Positions 37,985-46,836 of a stretch of DNA of 53,374 nucleotides are shown here, one piece after another. The notes under the pieces are model-generated. The model made no database searches and was not told the origin of the DNA. It saw nothing but the letters and a program-made list of their open reading frames with translations. The translations under genes and the position numbers were made by a program. Each line of letters opens with the position of its first letter. Position 1 is the stretch's first letter. The stretch comes from Verrucomicrobiota bacterium (GTDB lineage: Bacteria > Verrucomicrobiota > Verrucomicrobiia > Limisphaerales > SIBE01), in NCBI GenBank assembly GCA_027623095.1, contig JAQBVM010000005.1, forward strand, positions 1 to 53,374. The letters are read 5' to 3'.

Positions 37985-38649
37985 CGGTGGCAGGCGGAGC
38001 AATTCTCCATGGATTCAACTTTCCAGTCGCTGACAAATTTCGGACCGTTCTCCATTTGGGCCTTCGCGGCAGCCTTTGGATCTTCGCTCCACTTCCAGTT
38101 CAAATCAGTAATCTTGTCCGGCGGACGGAGCTTGGCGGCCGGATTACGATGGCAATCCAGACAAAACGTCATGCTGAAGGACTTCGCATGATAAACTTCA
38201 TCCATTTCATTGATCTGGCCGTGACACTCCACGCAGCTCACTCCTCGATTCACATGCACCGAATGATTAAAATAAACGTAATCCGGCGTCTTATGAATCT
38301 GAACCCAAGGGATGGCTTTGCCAGTTGCTGCACTCTCGCGAACCAGAGCCAGCCTGGAATCCGTTGGCAAAACTTGATTGTGACACTTCATGCACGTCTC
38401 CGCCGCCGGGATGTTCGAATACCAAGATTCTTCAACGGCATTGTGGCAGTAACGGCAGTCTATTCCCAATTGACCAGCGTGAACAGCATGAGAAAACGGC
38501 ACCGGCTGAATTGGCTGATAACCGACACGTGTGTATTTCGGCGTGAAATAATACCAGATGCCAGCCGTCCCTGTTGTGGTCAAAATCAGAGCGCCGACAA
38601 TTACTTTTACCGGCAACTGGTTCGTCCATTTTGGAAAAATGTCTGACAT
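37981..38649 (-). CDS. actA: Alternative complex III pentaheme cytochrome c, ActA
   Basis: This 222-residue protein has an N-terminal membrane anchor (VIVGALILTTTGTAGIWYYF) and five CXXCH motifs: CRYCH, CMKCH, CVECH, CLDCH and the C-terminal CSACH. The number and spacing match the pentaheme ActA of ACIII. It leads the ten-gene minus-strand operon running to 27427. The 436 bp upstream, divergent to a membrane-protein gene, should contain the operon promoter. Confidence 0.93.
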   Translation of the reverse strand: MSDIFPKWTNQLPVKVIVGALILTTTGTAGIWYYFTPKYTRVGYQPIQPVPFSHAVHAGQLGIDCRYCHNAVEESWYSNIPAAETCMKCHNQVLPTDSRLALVRESAATGKAIPWVQIHKTPDYVYFNHSVHVNRGVSCVECHGQINEMDEVYHAKSFSMTFCLDCHRNPAAKLRPPDKITDLNWKWSEDPKAAAKAQMENGPKFVSDWKVESMENCSACHR

Positions 38650-39085
38650 TTGGCTGTAGTCAATTTCGTTATCTACCTATGCAATTTGTCCGGCAACGCG
38701 CGTATTAGTGACAGAATGCGTGCATTGATCAACCCAAAAAGTTGCATTTTGCGTGTAACCTGTGCCCTGCTGAGACCGTTTACGAGTAAGAGACGCTGTT
38801 TACAGCCTGAGCTTTTAGCGCATTCTGCTCTCTGAGCGCAAGATTTGTTCGGTACATCGTGCAGAATTCTGTTTCCTTAATGACAGGGATTAGCTGCGTT
38901 GTACGATCGAGAATGAAACGACCGGGAAAAAAGCGATCGGAATCTCTCTTCTATCCGCCGTTCGAATCAATCTACTTTAGCCATGTATAAGAGAATCAGA
39001 AAGTCAGGCCGTCCACTCCCGATTCGCGGAAGCACGGTCGTTCTTTCAAATTCTCGCTAGTTATGCGACCGTCCAATCATTTGAA
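38650..39085. promoter_or_regulatory. Divergent intergenic region upstream of the ACIII operon
   Basis: 436 bp without a convincing gene. It must contain the promoter of the actA-led operon on the minus strand and probably that of the TMEM198-like gene on the plus strand. A 9-bp inverted repeat CAGAATGCG (near 38714) and CGCATTCTG (near 38818) is present. No -35/-10 pair stood out on the minus strand. Confidence 0.4.
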
Positions 39086-39685
39086 ATGAAACTCGATCAA
39101 AGTTCCCAGGATCCAGATCCATTATCATGGATCGTGGACCAAATTCACCAGCAAACTACCGAAGGAGTCTCCCTCTTGATCGGCGCCGCATTATTGTTCG
39201 CGGGACGGCACATGTTCTGGTTGTTTGTCGGCGGCGTTGGATTCATCGGCGGAATGGTCTTGGCCGGCGAATACTTTCGAAACGAGGATGAATGGCTTGT
39301 CCTGGCAGTCGCGCTTTGCATCGGACTTGTCGGCGCGTTTCTATCGATATTCCTTCAAAAAATTGCCGTCCGAGTAGCCGGTTTGCTGGCAGGCGCTTAC
39401 GTGCTCTTCACCCTGGCCACAGAACTTGGCTACCAATCAAACGCATGGATCGCCGCAATTGCCGGCGGTCTTCTCGGTTTCTTCTTGGTGGCCGTTCTAT
39501 TTGACTGGTCTCTAGTGGTCCTTTCAGCGCTTACCGGAGCCATGTTGATCAGCCAGTCAATCCCGTACACACCAACGGTGCGGGTCGTCGTTTTTGTGAT
39601 CCTGTTCGCCGCCGGAGTTACGGTGCAGGGGCGAAAGCTCATGAGGTGGACCGCTTCTCGCCGCCAGAAAGAGTCGCAAGGATAG
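39086..39685 (+). CDS. TMEM198/DUF4203-like multi-pass membrane protein
   Basis: This 199-residue protein has seven closely spaced hydrophobic helices rich in glycine and alanine (for example ALLFAGRHMFWLFVGGVGFIGGMVLA and VRVAGLLAGAYVLFTLA), a pattern of TMEM198/DUF4203-type proteins. There are no catalytic motifs. It is transcribed divergently from the ACIII operon and converges on the TolC-type gene, with 11 bp between their ends. Function unknown. Confidence 0.7.
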   Translation: MKLDQSSQDPDPLSWIVDQIHQQTTEGVSLLIGAALLFAGRHMFWLFVGGVGFIGGMVLAGEYFRNEDEWLVLAVALCIGLVGAFLSIFLQKIAVRVAGLLAGAYVLFTLATELGYQSNAWIAAIAGGLLGFFLVAVLFDWSLVVLSALTGAMLISQSIPYTPTVRVVVFVILFAAGVTVQGRKLMRWTASRRQKESQG

Positions 39686-39696
39686 GCGGGCGCCTT

Positions 39697-41364
39697 TTAC
39701 TCGAATGTTACATTCAACCGGTGCTTCTCCAAAGTCGTTCCCTCGCTGAGAGCCAGTTGCGAAAGCGAAATGTTGTAGTCTGCCAGAGCCGAGATCTCGG
39801 AAAACTTTGCCGACGTCAATCGCTGCTGGAATTGGAGAACCAAGAAACTGGTGCTCTTGCCGTTTTCGAGCTTCTTTTGCTCGGCATCGAGCGCCGCTTG
39901 GGCGAATAACCGCGCCTGGCGAGTTGCCTCAATCCGGTCGAAGCTGGCCTGAGCTTGCTTCATCGCATTGTCAATCTCGATCATGATGCTCTGTTCAAGC
40001 TGCTTCAGGCGAAGCACCGTCTGCTGATTCTGGGCTTTTGCCGCTTTATGTCGGGCGCGGGCGCCGATGTTTCCCATCGGTATGCTAAACCTGCCGCCGA
40101 CAGTATAACTCGGGCTCTCACTCCGCCCCAAATCACTCAAAGCTCTGCTGTAAGAAGGCTCAACGCCAAGTGGCGATGTCCCGGAAAAGCCATTCTGGCC
40201 GTAGGATCCAATCAAATCTAATTGGGGCAGGGTCTGATTCTTTTGAAGTTTCAGCGTGATGCCAATCCTTTCGAGATCCAGCTTCTGCTGTTGAAGATCC
40301 GGGCGCTGCGTCAATCCGATGTGCCAGCTTACCTGGAGATCGTACACCACCGGTACAGCCACAAGATTCTCAGCCGGCACGAGATTCATTCCATGCATTG
40401 AAGCATAATCCGAGGTCAGCAACCCTTTCAAAGCGTTCTCCCGTAACGACACGTTCCGTTGGGAGGCGATTAAATCGGCTTTGCTTGTGGCTACCTGCGA
40501 TTCGGCCTCTTTTTCATCCAGTTGCGCCATCGCTCCCACTTCGACCTTTTTCCGATTTTGCATTAATGTCTGCTCCGCCAGCGCCAATGCCGTTTGCGCT
40601 ACGACCACGTTTTCCCTGGCGGCGATCAAATTGTGGTACGATTGTTCGACCTGGCTCACCGTGTTCATGATTTGGAAAACCAAACCCAGCTCCGATATCT
40701 GCAGCAGCTTCTTGTTCACCCGAATATTTGCGCGGCCGTTGTCGATCCAAGCGTTTCGAAGAAGTGGCTGAGACAATTGGATGCTCCAGTCTCCGTTGAA
40801 CGTCTCATTCTTTCCGACGGGATTTGGAATCTGGGTTCCGCTCAGCCCCGCCGAAATCGAGTACCCAAGCCCCGTTGGCGCCTGACCGCTCAGTGACGGG
40901 CCAAACGAATCGCTTTCCACTTCCCGATTTCCAAGGTCTCGCCCGAATTCGTCCACACCACCAGGCTGGGACCGGAAGGAATGTGTCATGTTGAAACCAA
41001 TCTGCGGATCGTAATAATTTCCATAGGACGCAGTCAGGTTGAGCTGGCTAATAACCGGATCCAACCGCTGAATCTGCACGGACAAATTGTTTTCGAGCGC
41101 CAGGTGGATCGCCTCTGCAAGAGTGATCGGATGAGTATCGCCAGCGTTCTGGGCCGCAAGGTTGAAGGCAAAAACAGCAGCCGTCAAAAGCACACAACCG
41201 AGGTGTTTGACACCCTTCCATTTGGTTGCCCAATTCCTCTCTTTCCCTTCGCCGACACGAGAGTCGCACAATTCTTTTTGCGAGGAGGCGAGCCCTGCTG
41301 GATCCCCGAACTTGATAAAATCACGATTCGAGTTCCGCCCAGGAATGATTCTGTTGGTTTGCAT
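39697..41364 (-). CDS. TolC-family outer-membrane efflux protein
   Basis: A 555-residue protein with the two-repeat outer-membrane-factor architecture: ITLAEAIHLALENNLSVQIQRLDP near residue 79 opens the first repeat, long coiled-coil helices follow (SQVEQSYHNLIAARENVVVAQTALALAEQTL), and the second repeat ends with ALAD-YNISLSQLALSEGTTLE. The leader is unusually long: about 50 polar residues come before the hydrophobic segment CVLLTAAVFAFNLAAQ, and no ATG or GTG lies closer. No pump or adaptor genes are adjacent, so the partner must be encoded elsewhere. Confidence 0.88.
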   Translation of the reverse strand: MQTNRIIPGRNSNRDFIKFGDPAGLASSQKELCDSRVGEGKERNWATKWKGVKHLGCVLLTAAVFAFNLAAQNAGDTHPITLAEAIHLALENNLSVQIQRLDPVISQLNLTASYGNYYDPQIGFNMTHSFRSQPGGVDEFGRDLGNREVESDSFGPSLSGQAPTGLGYSISAGLSGTQIPNPVGKNETFNGDWSIQLSQPLLRNAWIDNGRANIRVNKKLLQISELGLVFQIMNTVSQVEQSYHNLIAARENVVVAQTALALAEQTLMQNRKKVEVGAMAQLDEKEAESQVATSKADLIASQRNVSLRENALKGLLTSDYASMHGMNLVPAENLVAVPVVYDLQVSWHIGLTQRPDLQQQKLDLERIGITLKLQKNQTLPQLDLIGSYGQNGFSGTSPLGVEPSYSRALSDLGRSESPSYTVGGRFSIPMGNIGARARHKAAKAQNQQTVLRLKQLEQSIMIEIDNAMKQAQASFDRIEATRQARLFAQAALDAEQKKLENGKSTSFLVLQFQQRLTSAKFSEISALADYNISLSQLALSEGTTLEKHRLNVTFE

Positions 41365-41504
41365 TGGAGTTGGAGATTGCTCGATTTAACCGGCTTCGTC
41401 AAATAATCGTCGATCAGAGAGACAAAATTGAAAGTCAAAAGGTTACCACCTTTCCATTCATGCCAGGATCGGTTTGAAAGGGTGCGCAGCTCTCGATAGA
41501 TTAA

Positions 41505-41583
41505 GGTGGGGCGACACTCCCTTGAGCCCCGACTCTTTTCGATCACCAGAGAGTTTCACTGCTCGACGGTTTGTCGCCCCACC
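41505..41583. repeat. REP-like palindromic repeat, copy 1
   Basis: GGTGGGGCGACA (41505-41516) and its exact reverse complement (41572-41583) bracket 55 bp between tolC-type and pyrH genes. The same GGTGGGGCGACACT sequence recurs at 44600 and 46046. It could fold into a hairpin in either transcript and may serve as a boundary between the two genes. Confidence 0.75.
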
Positions 41584-41596
41584 AATCAAACAAGGT

Positions 41597-42382
<786 letters not shown>

Positions 42383-42636
42383 TCAATAAAATTGACGCAT
42401 GGGAAAGTCCAAAACCCGCCTCGGAGTCGCGGCATTTCTGGAAAACAACATAACCCGATGGCGTCGCTCGGATCCAGGTCCGGAATAAACACGGCCCGTT
42501 TGTATCAACCGCCAACTGCGGAGTCAATCATACGGCGATTGCGGGGGAGCAATTCGTCCAATGTGCAATTAATCGGTGACGATTCCCCAATCGCCACCGA
42601 TTACGCACACTCAAGTTGTCAACGTATTCGCCCTAA

Positions 42637-44304
42637 TCACCGAACCTCATTCGCAGGATGTTCCAATTCCACTGGAATCCCTTGCCTGATGATCCGATAG
42701 AATCGAACCGTCGCCCGACCTTCCGGTTTCTCTGTGAATTCGATCACTTCCTTCGTCGCATCAAATTCCATGAGTGTTTCCCATTCGCCCCCGATCAGGC
42801 TATCACTGGCTTGAAGCGCACCCTTGATGTCATTGGCCCCGCTGTTCATGGTGACGACAAGCATGCTCGGGCCGACGAAGCTTGGAGCGGTATTGGCCAT
42901 GTTGAACGTAACCGTGCGGGTGGCGCTATCGATGCCGTCGTTGACCTGAACGATGAAACTATCTGTCCCGGCAAAACCGAGAGTCGGCGTGTAAGCGATC
43001 GAACCCCCAGGCGTGATGAGTGAAAAGCCACCGGAAGGAGCAGTCCCGCCCGTATTGACCAGCGTGCCATGGCTCGGCGCAGTGCTTTGCGACCAGGTCA
43101 ACGTCTGGCCGCTGTCACGATCGGCGACCCGAAGATAGCTCCAGAGCACGGTGGCACTACTGCTGGTACCTACAGTGATCGTGGGATCCACGCCTCCGAA
43201 AATGGGAGGCGTGTTAACCACAACTGTGATGGTTCGTGTCGCGCTGGCTGTGCCATCGCTTACTTGGACCGTGAAAGTGTCAGTTCCGAGGAATCCTGCC
43301 GCTGGCGTGTAAGTGATCGTGCCACCGGGCGTGATGTCCGTTCCGCCTGACGAAGCGGTCGCGCCCGAGAAACTCAAACTGCCTTTGCTCGGCCCTGAAC
43401 TCTGCGTCCAGGTCAAGGTTTGGCCGCTGTCCGTGTCGCTGACGTGCAGCAAAGCTGTGATGTCAGTGGCGGGAGAGTCTGGCAGCACGTTGAACTCGGT
43501 CGTCGCGCCGACGAAGGTTGGCGCAGCGTTCGCGCCGCCCTTGCCGGCGGGGCCGGCGCTGTAAATGGCTTGGACCTCCACCCCGGTCAGCGCCCGGTTG
43601 TAAACCGTCACTTCATCCAATTGGCCTTTGAAAAAAGTACTCGTTGCGGGATCTGTGCCCAGCACGAGGACCGCGGAAGGGTTCGATAGAATACCGATGC
43701 TGACTCCCGGATTCGTGTGAGGACTCAACACTCCATCGAAGTAGATCCGAACGCTGGTGCCATCGCCGACTCCGGCGATATGATGCCAGCCACTCGTTGC
43801 GAGGGAACCGTCCGGTGTCGAGGCTACCCTCCAATTGCCCCCGTCGTTGACAAACCAATCGATGTAAGCGCCCCTTGTGATCTTCATCATCCACACCGTG
43901 TCATTCACTGAGAAAACATTTTCGGTGGACTGAGCCATTCCGCTGTCCGGTGAGGATGGCCCCTTGTTGATCCAATACTCGACGGTGATAGCCGAGCCGA
44001 ATGCCGTATAGGGTGCGGGAATCCTCACCGTGTCATTGATGCCGTCAAAATCGAATGCCTGACCGACCTGGCCGATGGTGAAGGCGGCTCCATTCTGCAG
44101 AGTGCCGTTGCTGGCGCCCACCGAATCGTTGGCGTTGTTGTCCCCTTTCCACCAGGATACGGCATCTTCGGGCAGTGGCGCTGGGGCCGCGGATAATTCC
44201 ATTCCGATCCAGAGAACAAAAAGCAACCGCCAAAGGTTGCTCGAAAAGAACGAACGAATGAAGTGCCGAAGCACGGTTTGGGAGCATGGTTTTCCAGTAT
44301 TCAT
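42637..44304 (-). CDS. Secreted LamG-domain protein with cadherin/VCBS-like repeats
   Basis: This 555-residue protein has an N-terminal signal segment (LWRLLFVLWIGMELSAA), a LamG/concanavalin-like domain from about 45 to 250 (WWKGDNNANDSVG, GWHHIAGVGDGTSVRIYFDG, GQLDEVTVYNRALTGVEV), then two full repeats of about 100 residues with DSGQTLTW..GTDTFTVQVSDG pattern. A third repeat starts but breaks off near residue 490 and joins a short C-terminal module with ATVRFYRIIRQG, a terminal motif I associate with secreted Verrucomicrobiota proteins. Probably a surface or matrix protein that binds glycans. The third repeat is probably shortened by deletion. Confidence 0.82.
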   Translation of the reverse strand: MNTGKPCSQTVLRHFIRSFFSSNLWRLLFVLWIGMELSAAPAPLPEDAVSWWKGDNNANDSVGASNGTLQNGAAFTIGQVGQAFDFDGINDTVRIPAPYTAFGSAITVEYWINKGPSSPDSGMAQSTENVFSVNDTVWMMKITRGAYIDWFVNDGGNWRVASTPDGSLATSGWHHIAGVGDGTSVRIYFDGVLSPHTNPGVSIGILSNPSAVLVLGTDPATSTFFKGQLDEVTVYNRALTGVEVQAIYSAGPAGKGGANAAPTFVGATTEFNVLPDSPATDITALLHVSDTDSGQTLTWTQSSGPSKGSLSFSGATASSGGTDITPGGTITYTPAAGFLGTDTFTVQVSDGTASATRTITVVVNTPPIFGGVDPTITVGTSSSATVLWSYLRVADRDSGQTLTWSQSTAPSHGTLVNTGGTAPSGGFSLITPGGSIAYTPTLGFAGTDSFIVQVNDGIDSATRTVTFNMANTAPSFVGPSMLVVTMNSGANDIKGALQASDSLIGGEWETLMEFDATKEVIEFTEKPEGRATVRFYRIIRQGIPVELEHPANEVR

Positions 44305-44659
44305 TGCGTGTTAATTGGAAAATTCGTGGTTTGCCTGTCTGAAATTGGTTTGATCCGCAATGTGAATCAGAGCGGAGATGTTCTGCCGCCGGGGCGAGAA
44401 GTGACGGTTGCGCGAAGAATCGTGTGGCCTGGATGATCCTTGCCTCAAAGTTGAAAACTTTTCCTGCCCAGAATGACGAACGGGAGTCACGCTTCCAACC
44501 TAGCTCGGAGCGAGCAGGGAGCGGTAGTCGCCCTTTCCGGCTACCCGGCGGAGAAATGGTTTAAAATGCCGTTTTCAGGTTTACCCCCCACGAACCTTGG
44601 TGGGGCGACACTCTGTGGAGCCCTGCTATGAGAAGCGTCAAGCGTCGATTTCTCGGGTT
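44305..44659. other. Intergenic region containing REP-like copy 2
   Basis: No gene. Upstream leader of the LamG gene on the minus strand; a short CAGGCAAACCACG stretch near its start codon recalls part of the c-di-GMP-I riboswitch core, but the rest of that fold is absent. The right part holds the repeat at 44600. Confidence 0.5.
44600..44628. repeat. REP-like repeat, copy 2
   Basis: GGTGGGGCGACACT followed by CTGTGGAGCCCTGCT. It shares the first 14 bases with the copies at 41505 and 46046, and its GTGGAGC-CTGCT part with the copy at 46046. It lies 32 bp before the broken end of the truncated secreted-protein gene. Confidence 0.7.
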
Positions 44660-45181
44660 TTAGTTTATCATATTTTCGGCAGTGTGTCTTTGAGTCACGA
44701 TACCTGCCAGCTTCTTCATGGCATCTGCTATGCCGAAATGCTCCTCGAGATTGACCCTGTCACGCTGCGACCGAAAGCGAGTCCAACTGAGACGAGTCCC
44801 GTCGCTTCGAGTGACCGCATCCCCTTCTTTTGGGCGAACATTGGCTTCCCCACCCACGTCCGCGAGAAAGTCCGACTCGACGTCTTTGGAGGGAAACGGG
44901 CCCAGGACGAGCCATTCCTTGACGAACGATCCGTCGAAGTTGTGGACGGGGGCAGATTTCTCGGCAAGTTGCGCGGAGATCGGCAAGAAGGAGAGGAAGA
45001 ACAGTAAAGCAAAGAGATTGCACGCGATGCGGGCAGCGCCTCGGGGCTTCGCCGCCCATTCTTTGCGGCTCACGCTCGACGCACGAAACGGGAAATCAGG
45101 CGTTGAATGAGGAACAGCACGGCAAACCAACGGGTTTATCCTATCGTTTCGAAAGCGTCGCTTGAAGACCAGTTTCATCAC
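44660..45181 (-). pseudogene. Truncated secreted protein, N-terminal part only
   Basis: A 173-residue frame with a signal segment (ACNLFALLFFLSFLPISAQ, about residues 53-71), then FVKEWLVLGPFPSKDVESDFLADVGGEANVRPKEGDAV and GTRLSWTRFRS, a block I associate with the N-termini of much longer Verrucomicrobiota extracellular sensor or enzyme proteins. Homology-like sequence stops at EEHFGI and a short unrelated tail leads to the stop, beside a REP-like repeat. The first 40 residues may not be translated; a GTG start nearer the signal segment is possible. I take it as a 3'-truncated gene. Confidence 0.55.
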
Positions 45182-45394
45182 GTTCCACGTACCTGCGTTT
45201 CCTTCAACACTGGTCCAAAACCCTCAGGATCGTCCGGATTCAAGCATATCCCCTAGCCGGATGCAATCACGCGCTCCCTGACTTTCTCCGCCCGGTGCTC
45301 ATAATTCAGTCGGCGCACGTCACAAGGACATGCGCCTGAGAACGCGCAGTTTTTGTGATTTCATGGATCCTGTCTTTGGATCAAGATTCAGAGA

Positions 45395-46000
45395 ATGAAG
45401 ATTCAACCAAATTCGGCTCTCAGAACAGCCGCGATTATCATGCTTGTCATAGGTGCGGGTTTTATAGTCTTTCGGATTTTCCGCTCCAATTCGCCCGATG
45501 TCGTGCTGCAAGAATTTGATCTGGCGGAGCTGACGAATCAGAACGACCGGTTATATGTCATCGGACAGACCAACACGTTTACGGGAATCATGACGGAACA
45601 TTATCCCGGCGGCTCCGTAAAATCCAAATCCGAAATGGCGGCCGGGCAAATGCACGGCAAATCTGAGGGGTTTTTCCAGAACGGCCAGAAGCAGATCGAG
45701 GAGTATTTCAAGCTGGGAGTTTCCGACGGGATTCGCACGCGCTGGAACACCAACGGCATCAAAGAGTCGGAAGGCAGAATTGTTCGCGGCGCGTTCGACG
45801 GCGAGTATCGAACGTGGCACACAAACGGACAGACGGCGGAGCAGATATTCTTCGAGAAAGGAAAACCGCACGGGGTCGCCAAATCGTGGTACCCAAGCGG
45901 CTTCTTGAAATCACGTGTCGAAATGGAACTTGGCGAGACCAAGCAGCGGGAAACCTGGAATGACGGCGAGAAACGGGATGAGGACATCGTCAGACCGTGA
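45395..46000 (+). CDS. Membrane-anchored MORN-repeat protein
   Basis: This 201-residue protein has an N-terminal transmembrane helix (AAIIMLVIGAGFIVFRIF, residues about 12-29) followed by five MORN-variant repeats of 22-24 residues: HYPGGSVKSKSEMAAGQMHG, FFQNGQKQIEEYFKLGVSDG, RWNTNGIKESEGRIVRGAFDG, WHTNGQTAEQIFFEKGKPHG and WYPSGFLKSRVEMELG. Proteins of this repeat type (PF07661, YwqK-like) are often called antitoxins, with little evidence. Function unknown; the N-terminal anchor implies exposure to the periplasm. Confidence 0.78.
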   Translation: MKIQPNSALRTAAIIMLVIGAGFIVFRIFRSNSPDVVLQEFDLAELTNQNDRLYVIGQTNTFTGIMTEHYPGGSVKSKSEMAAGQMHGKSEGFFQNGQKQIEEYFKLGVSDGIRTRWNTNGIKESEGRIVRGAFDGEYRTWHTNGQTAEQIFFEKGKPHGVAKSWYPSGFLKSRVEMELGETKQRETWNDGEKRDEDIVRP

Positions 46001-46045
46001 GTACGCAGCAATTGGAAAAATTCAAGTATCAACCCCCGGCGGTCC

Positions 46046-46130
46046 GGTGGGGCGACACTTCAGCCTACGCGGCACGCCAAAGCGCCGCTTCGGCGCGACG
46101 GAGGCCGTGGAGCTCTGCTCAACCTCGCGG
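46046..46130. repeat. REP-like repeat, copy 3, with internal insert
   Basis: GGTGGGGCGACACT at 46046-46059 and, further on, GTGGAGCTCTGCTCAACC correspond to the two halves of copy 2. In between is about 45 bp of GC-rich sequence with a GCGCCGCTTCGGCGC palindrome. It sits just before the remnant of a group II intron reverse transcriptase. Confidence 0.6.
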
Positions 46131-46235
46131 CAGAAAACCCGAACGAGAAGGCACAATGGAAACACCGAGACTTCCAGGCAATCCGGCGTTTCCACAACTC
46201 CGAGTCGCAAGACACCCATCCCACAAGGAAAAGTC
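46131..46235 (+). pseudogene. Left fragment of a group II intron reverse transcriptase gene
   Basis: The bases immediately left of the inverted-repeat element encode PSRKTPIPQGKV. Joined to the sequence right of the element they read IPQGKVISPLLANIVLN, the conserved RT motif around the PQG. I cannot trace the RT reliably further left, because the frame soon merges with the REP-like repeat, so the 5' part of the RT gene and intron is missing. Only the last 10-15 codons are well supported. Confidence 0.6.
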
Positions 46236-46332
46236 ATGACTCCCCGTACACAAAGGATAACTTTCGATTTGATCGGGTAATTCCATTTGAGCGAAGGCGG
46301 AATAGACGATGAACTTTCACGGGGAACTGGAT

Positions 46333-46362
46333 TTGACAATGTCATTAGGAGTAGTATATATA
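46333..46362 (+). promoter_or_regulatory. Near-consensus sigma-70 promoter within the mobile element
   Basis: TTGACA at 46333-46338 and TATATA at 46355-46360 (16-bp spacer) or 46357-46362 (18-bp spacer). The following gene may begin at GTG 46370, so the transcript would be nearly leaderless, or translation starts at the ATG at 46412. Confidence 0.65.
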
Positions 46363-46369
46363 TGGCTTT

Positions 46370-46699
46370 GTGAGCAGAGCATTTGCTGCCCAGCAAATTC
46401 AGCGATTAAATATGGCAGCCGACCTCCTGAGGAAAAGAGTTTCTCCCCAAGAGGTGGTTTTGTCTCTTGTCGAACGTTGTGAGGTCTCCACTCGACAAGC
46501 CTATCGCTATGTTCAGCAGGCACAGAGTATTTCCAAGCCGCTTCCCATCCCCGAGACAAAAGCGGTATTCACAGTCAAGCTTCCAGTGAGCTTGATCGAG
46601 CGAGTCAGGCAAGACGCGCGGCGGGAAAGCCGGCCGATCAGCGATGTGGTGGGCGAGGCCTTGGAGAGTTTTCTCTCAAAACGCAGGAGTCATGGCTGA
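46370..46699 (+). CDS. Small DNA-binding protein (helix-turn-helix plus ribbon-helix-helix-like) of the mobile element
   Basis: A 109-residue protein. The N-terminal part (LRKRVSPQEVVLSLVERCEVSTRQAYRYVQQAQ, about 21-53) has the shape of a helix-turn-helix with the STRQAYRYV recognition helix. The C-terminal part (FTVKLPVSLIERVRQDARRESRPISDVVGEALESFL) resembles a ribbon-helix-helix. Similar small proteins occur directly upstream of serine recombinase genes, as here. GTG at 46370 lies just 8-10 bases after the -10 box; an ATG at 46412 is an alternative start. Likely a regulator or accessory protein for recombination. Confidence 0.65.
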   Translation: MSRAFAAQQIQRLNMAADLLRKRVSPQEVVLSLVERCEVSTRQAYRYVQQAQSISKPLPIPETKAVFTVKLPVSLIERVRQDARRESRPISDVVGEALESFLSKRRSHG

Positions 46700-46836
46700 G
46701 GAGGCGAAGCAGCGATTGGATCGGAGCGAACTTCACTCACAGTATTGTCCTGATCGTCATGCCATGGAAAAGCTGGCTCAAGTTTACCGAATCTTGGTTC
46801 CGCGGGTGCCAGCGACAACGAAGGAAGGATTCGCCC

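Noticed and set aside
38650..38835. 61-residue open frame upstream of actA
   Set aside because: Lies in the divergent promoter region, no motif and no conserved composition.
44305..44345. Part of a c-di-GMP-I riboswitch core upstream of the LamG gene
   Set aside because: Only an ACAGGCAAACCACG-like stretch on the minus strand matches; the second conserved arm and the P1 stem are absent.
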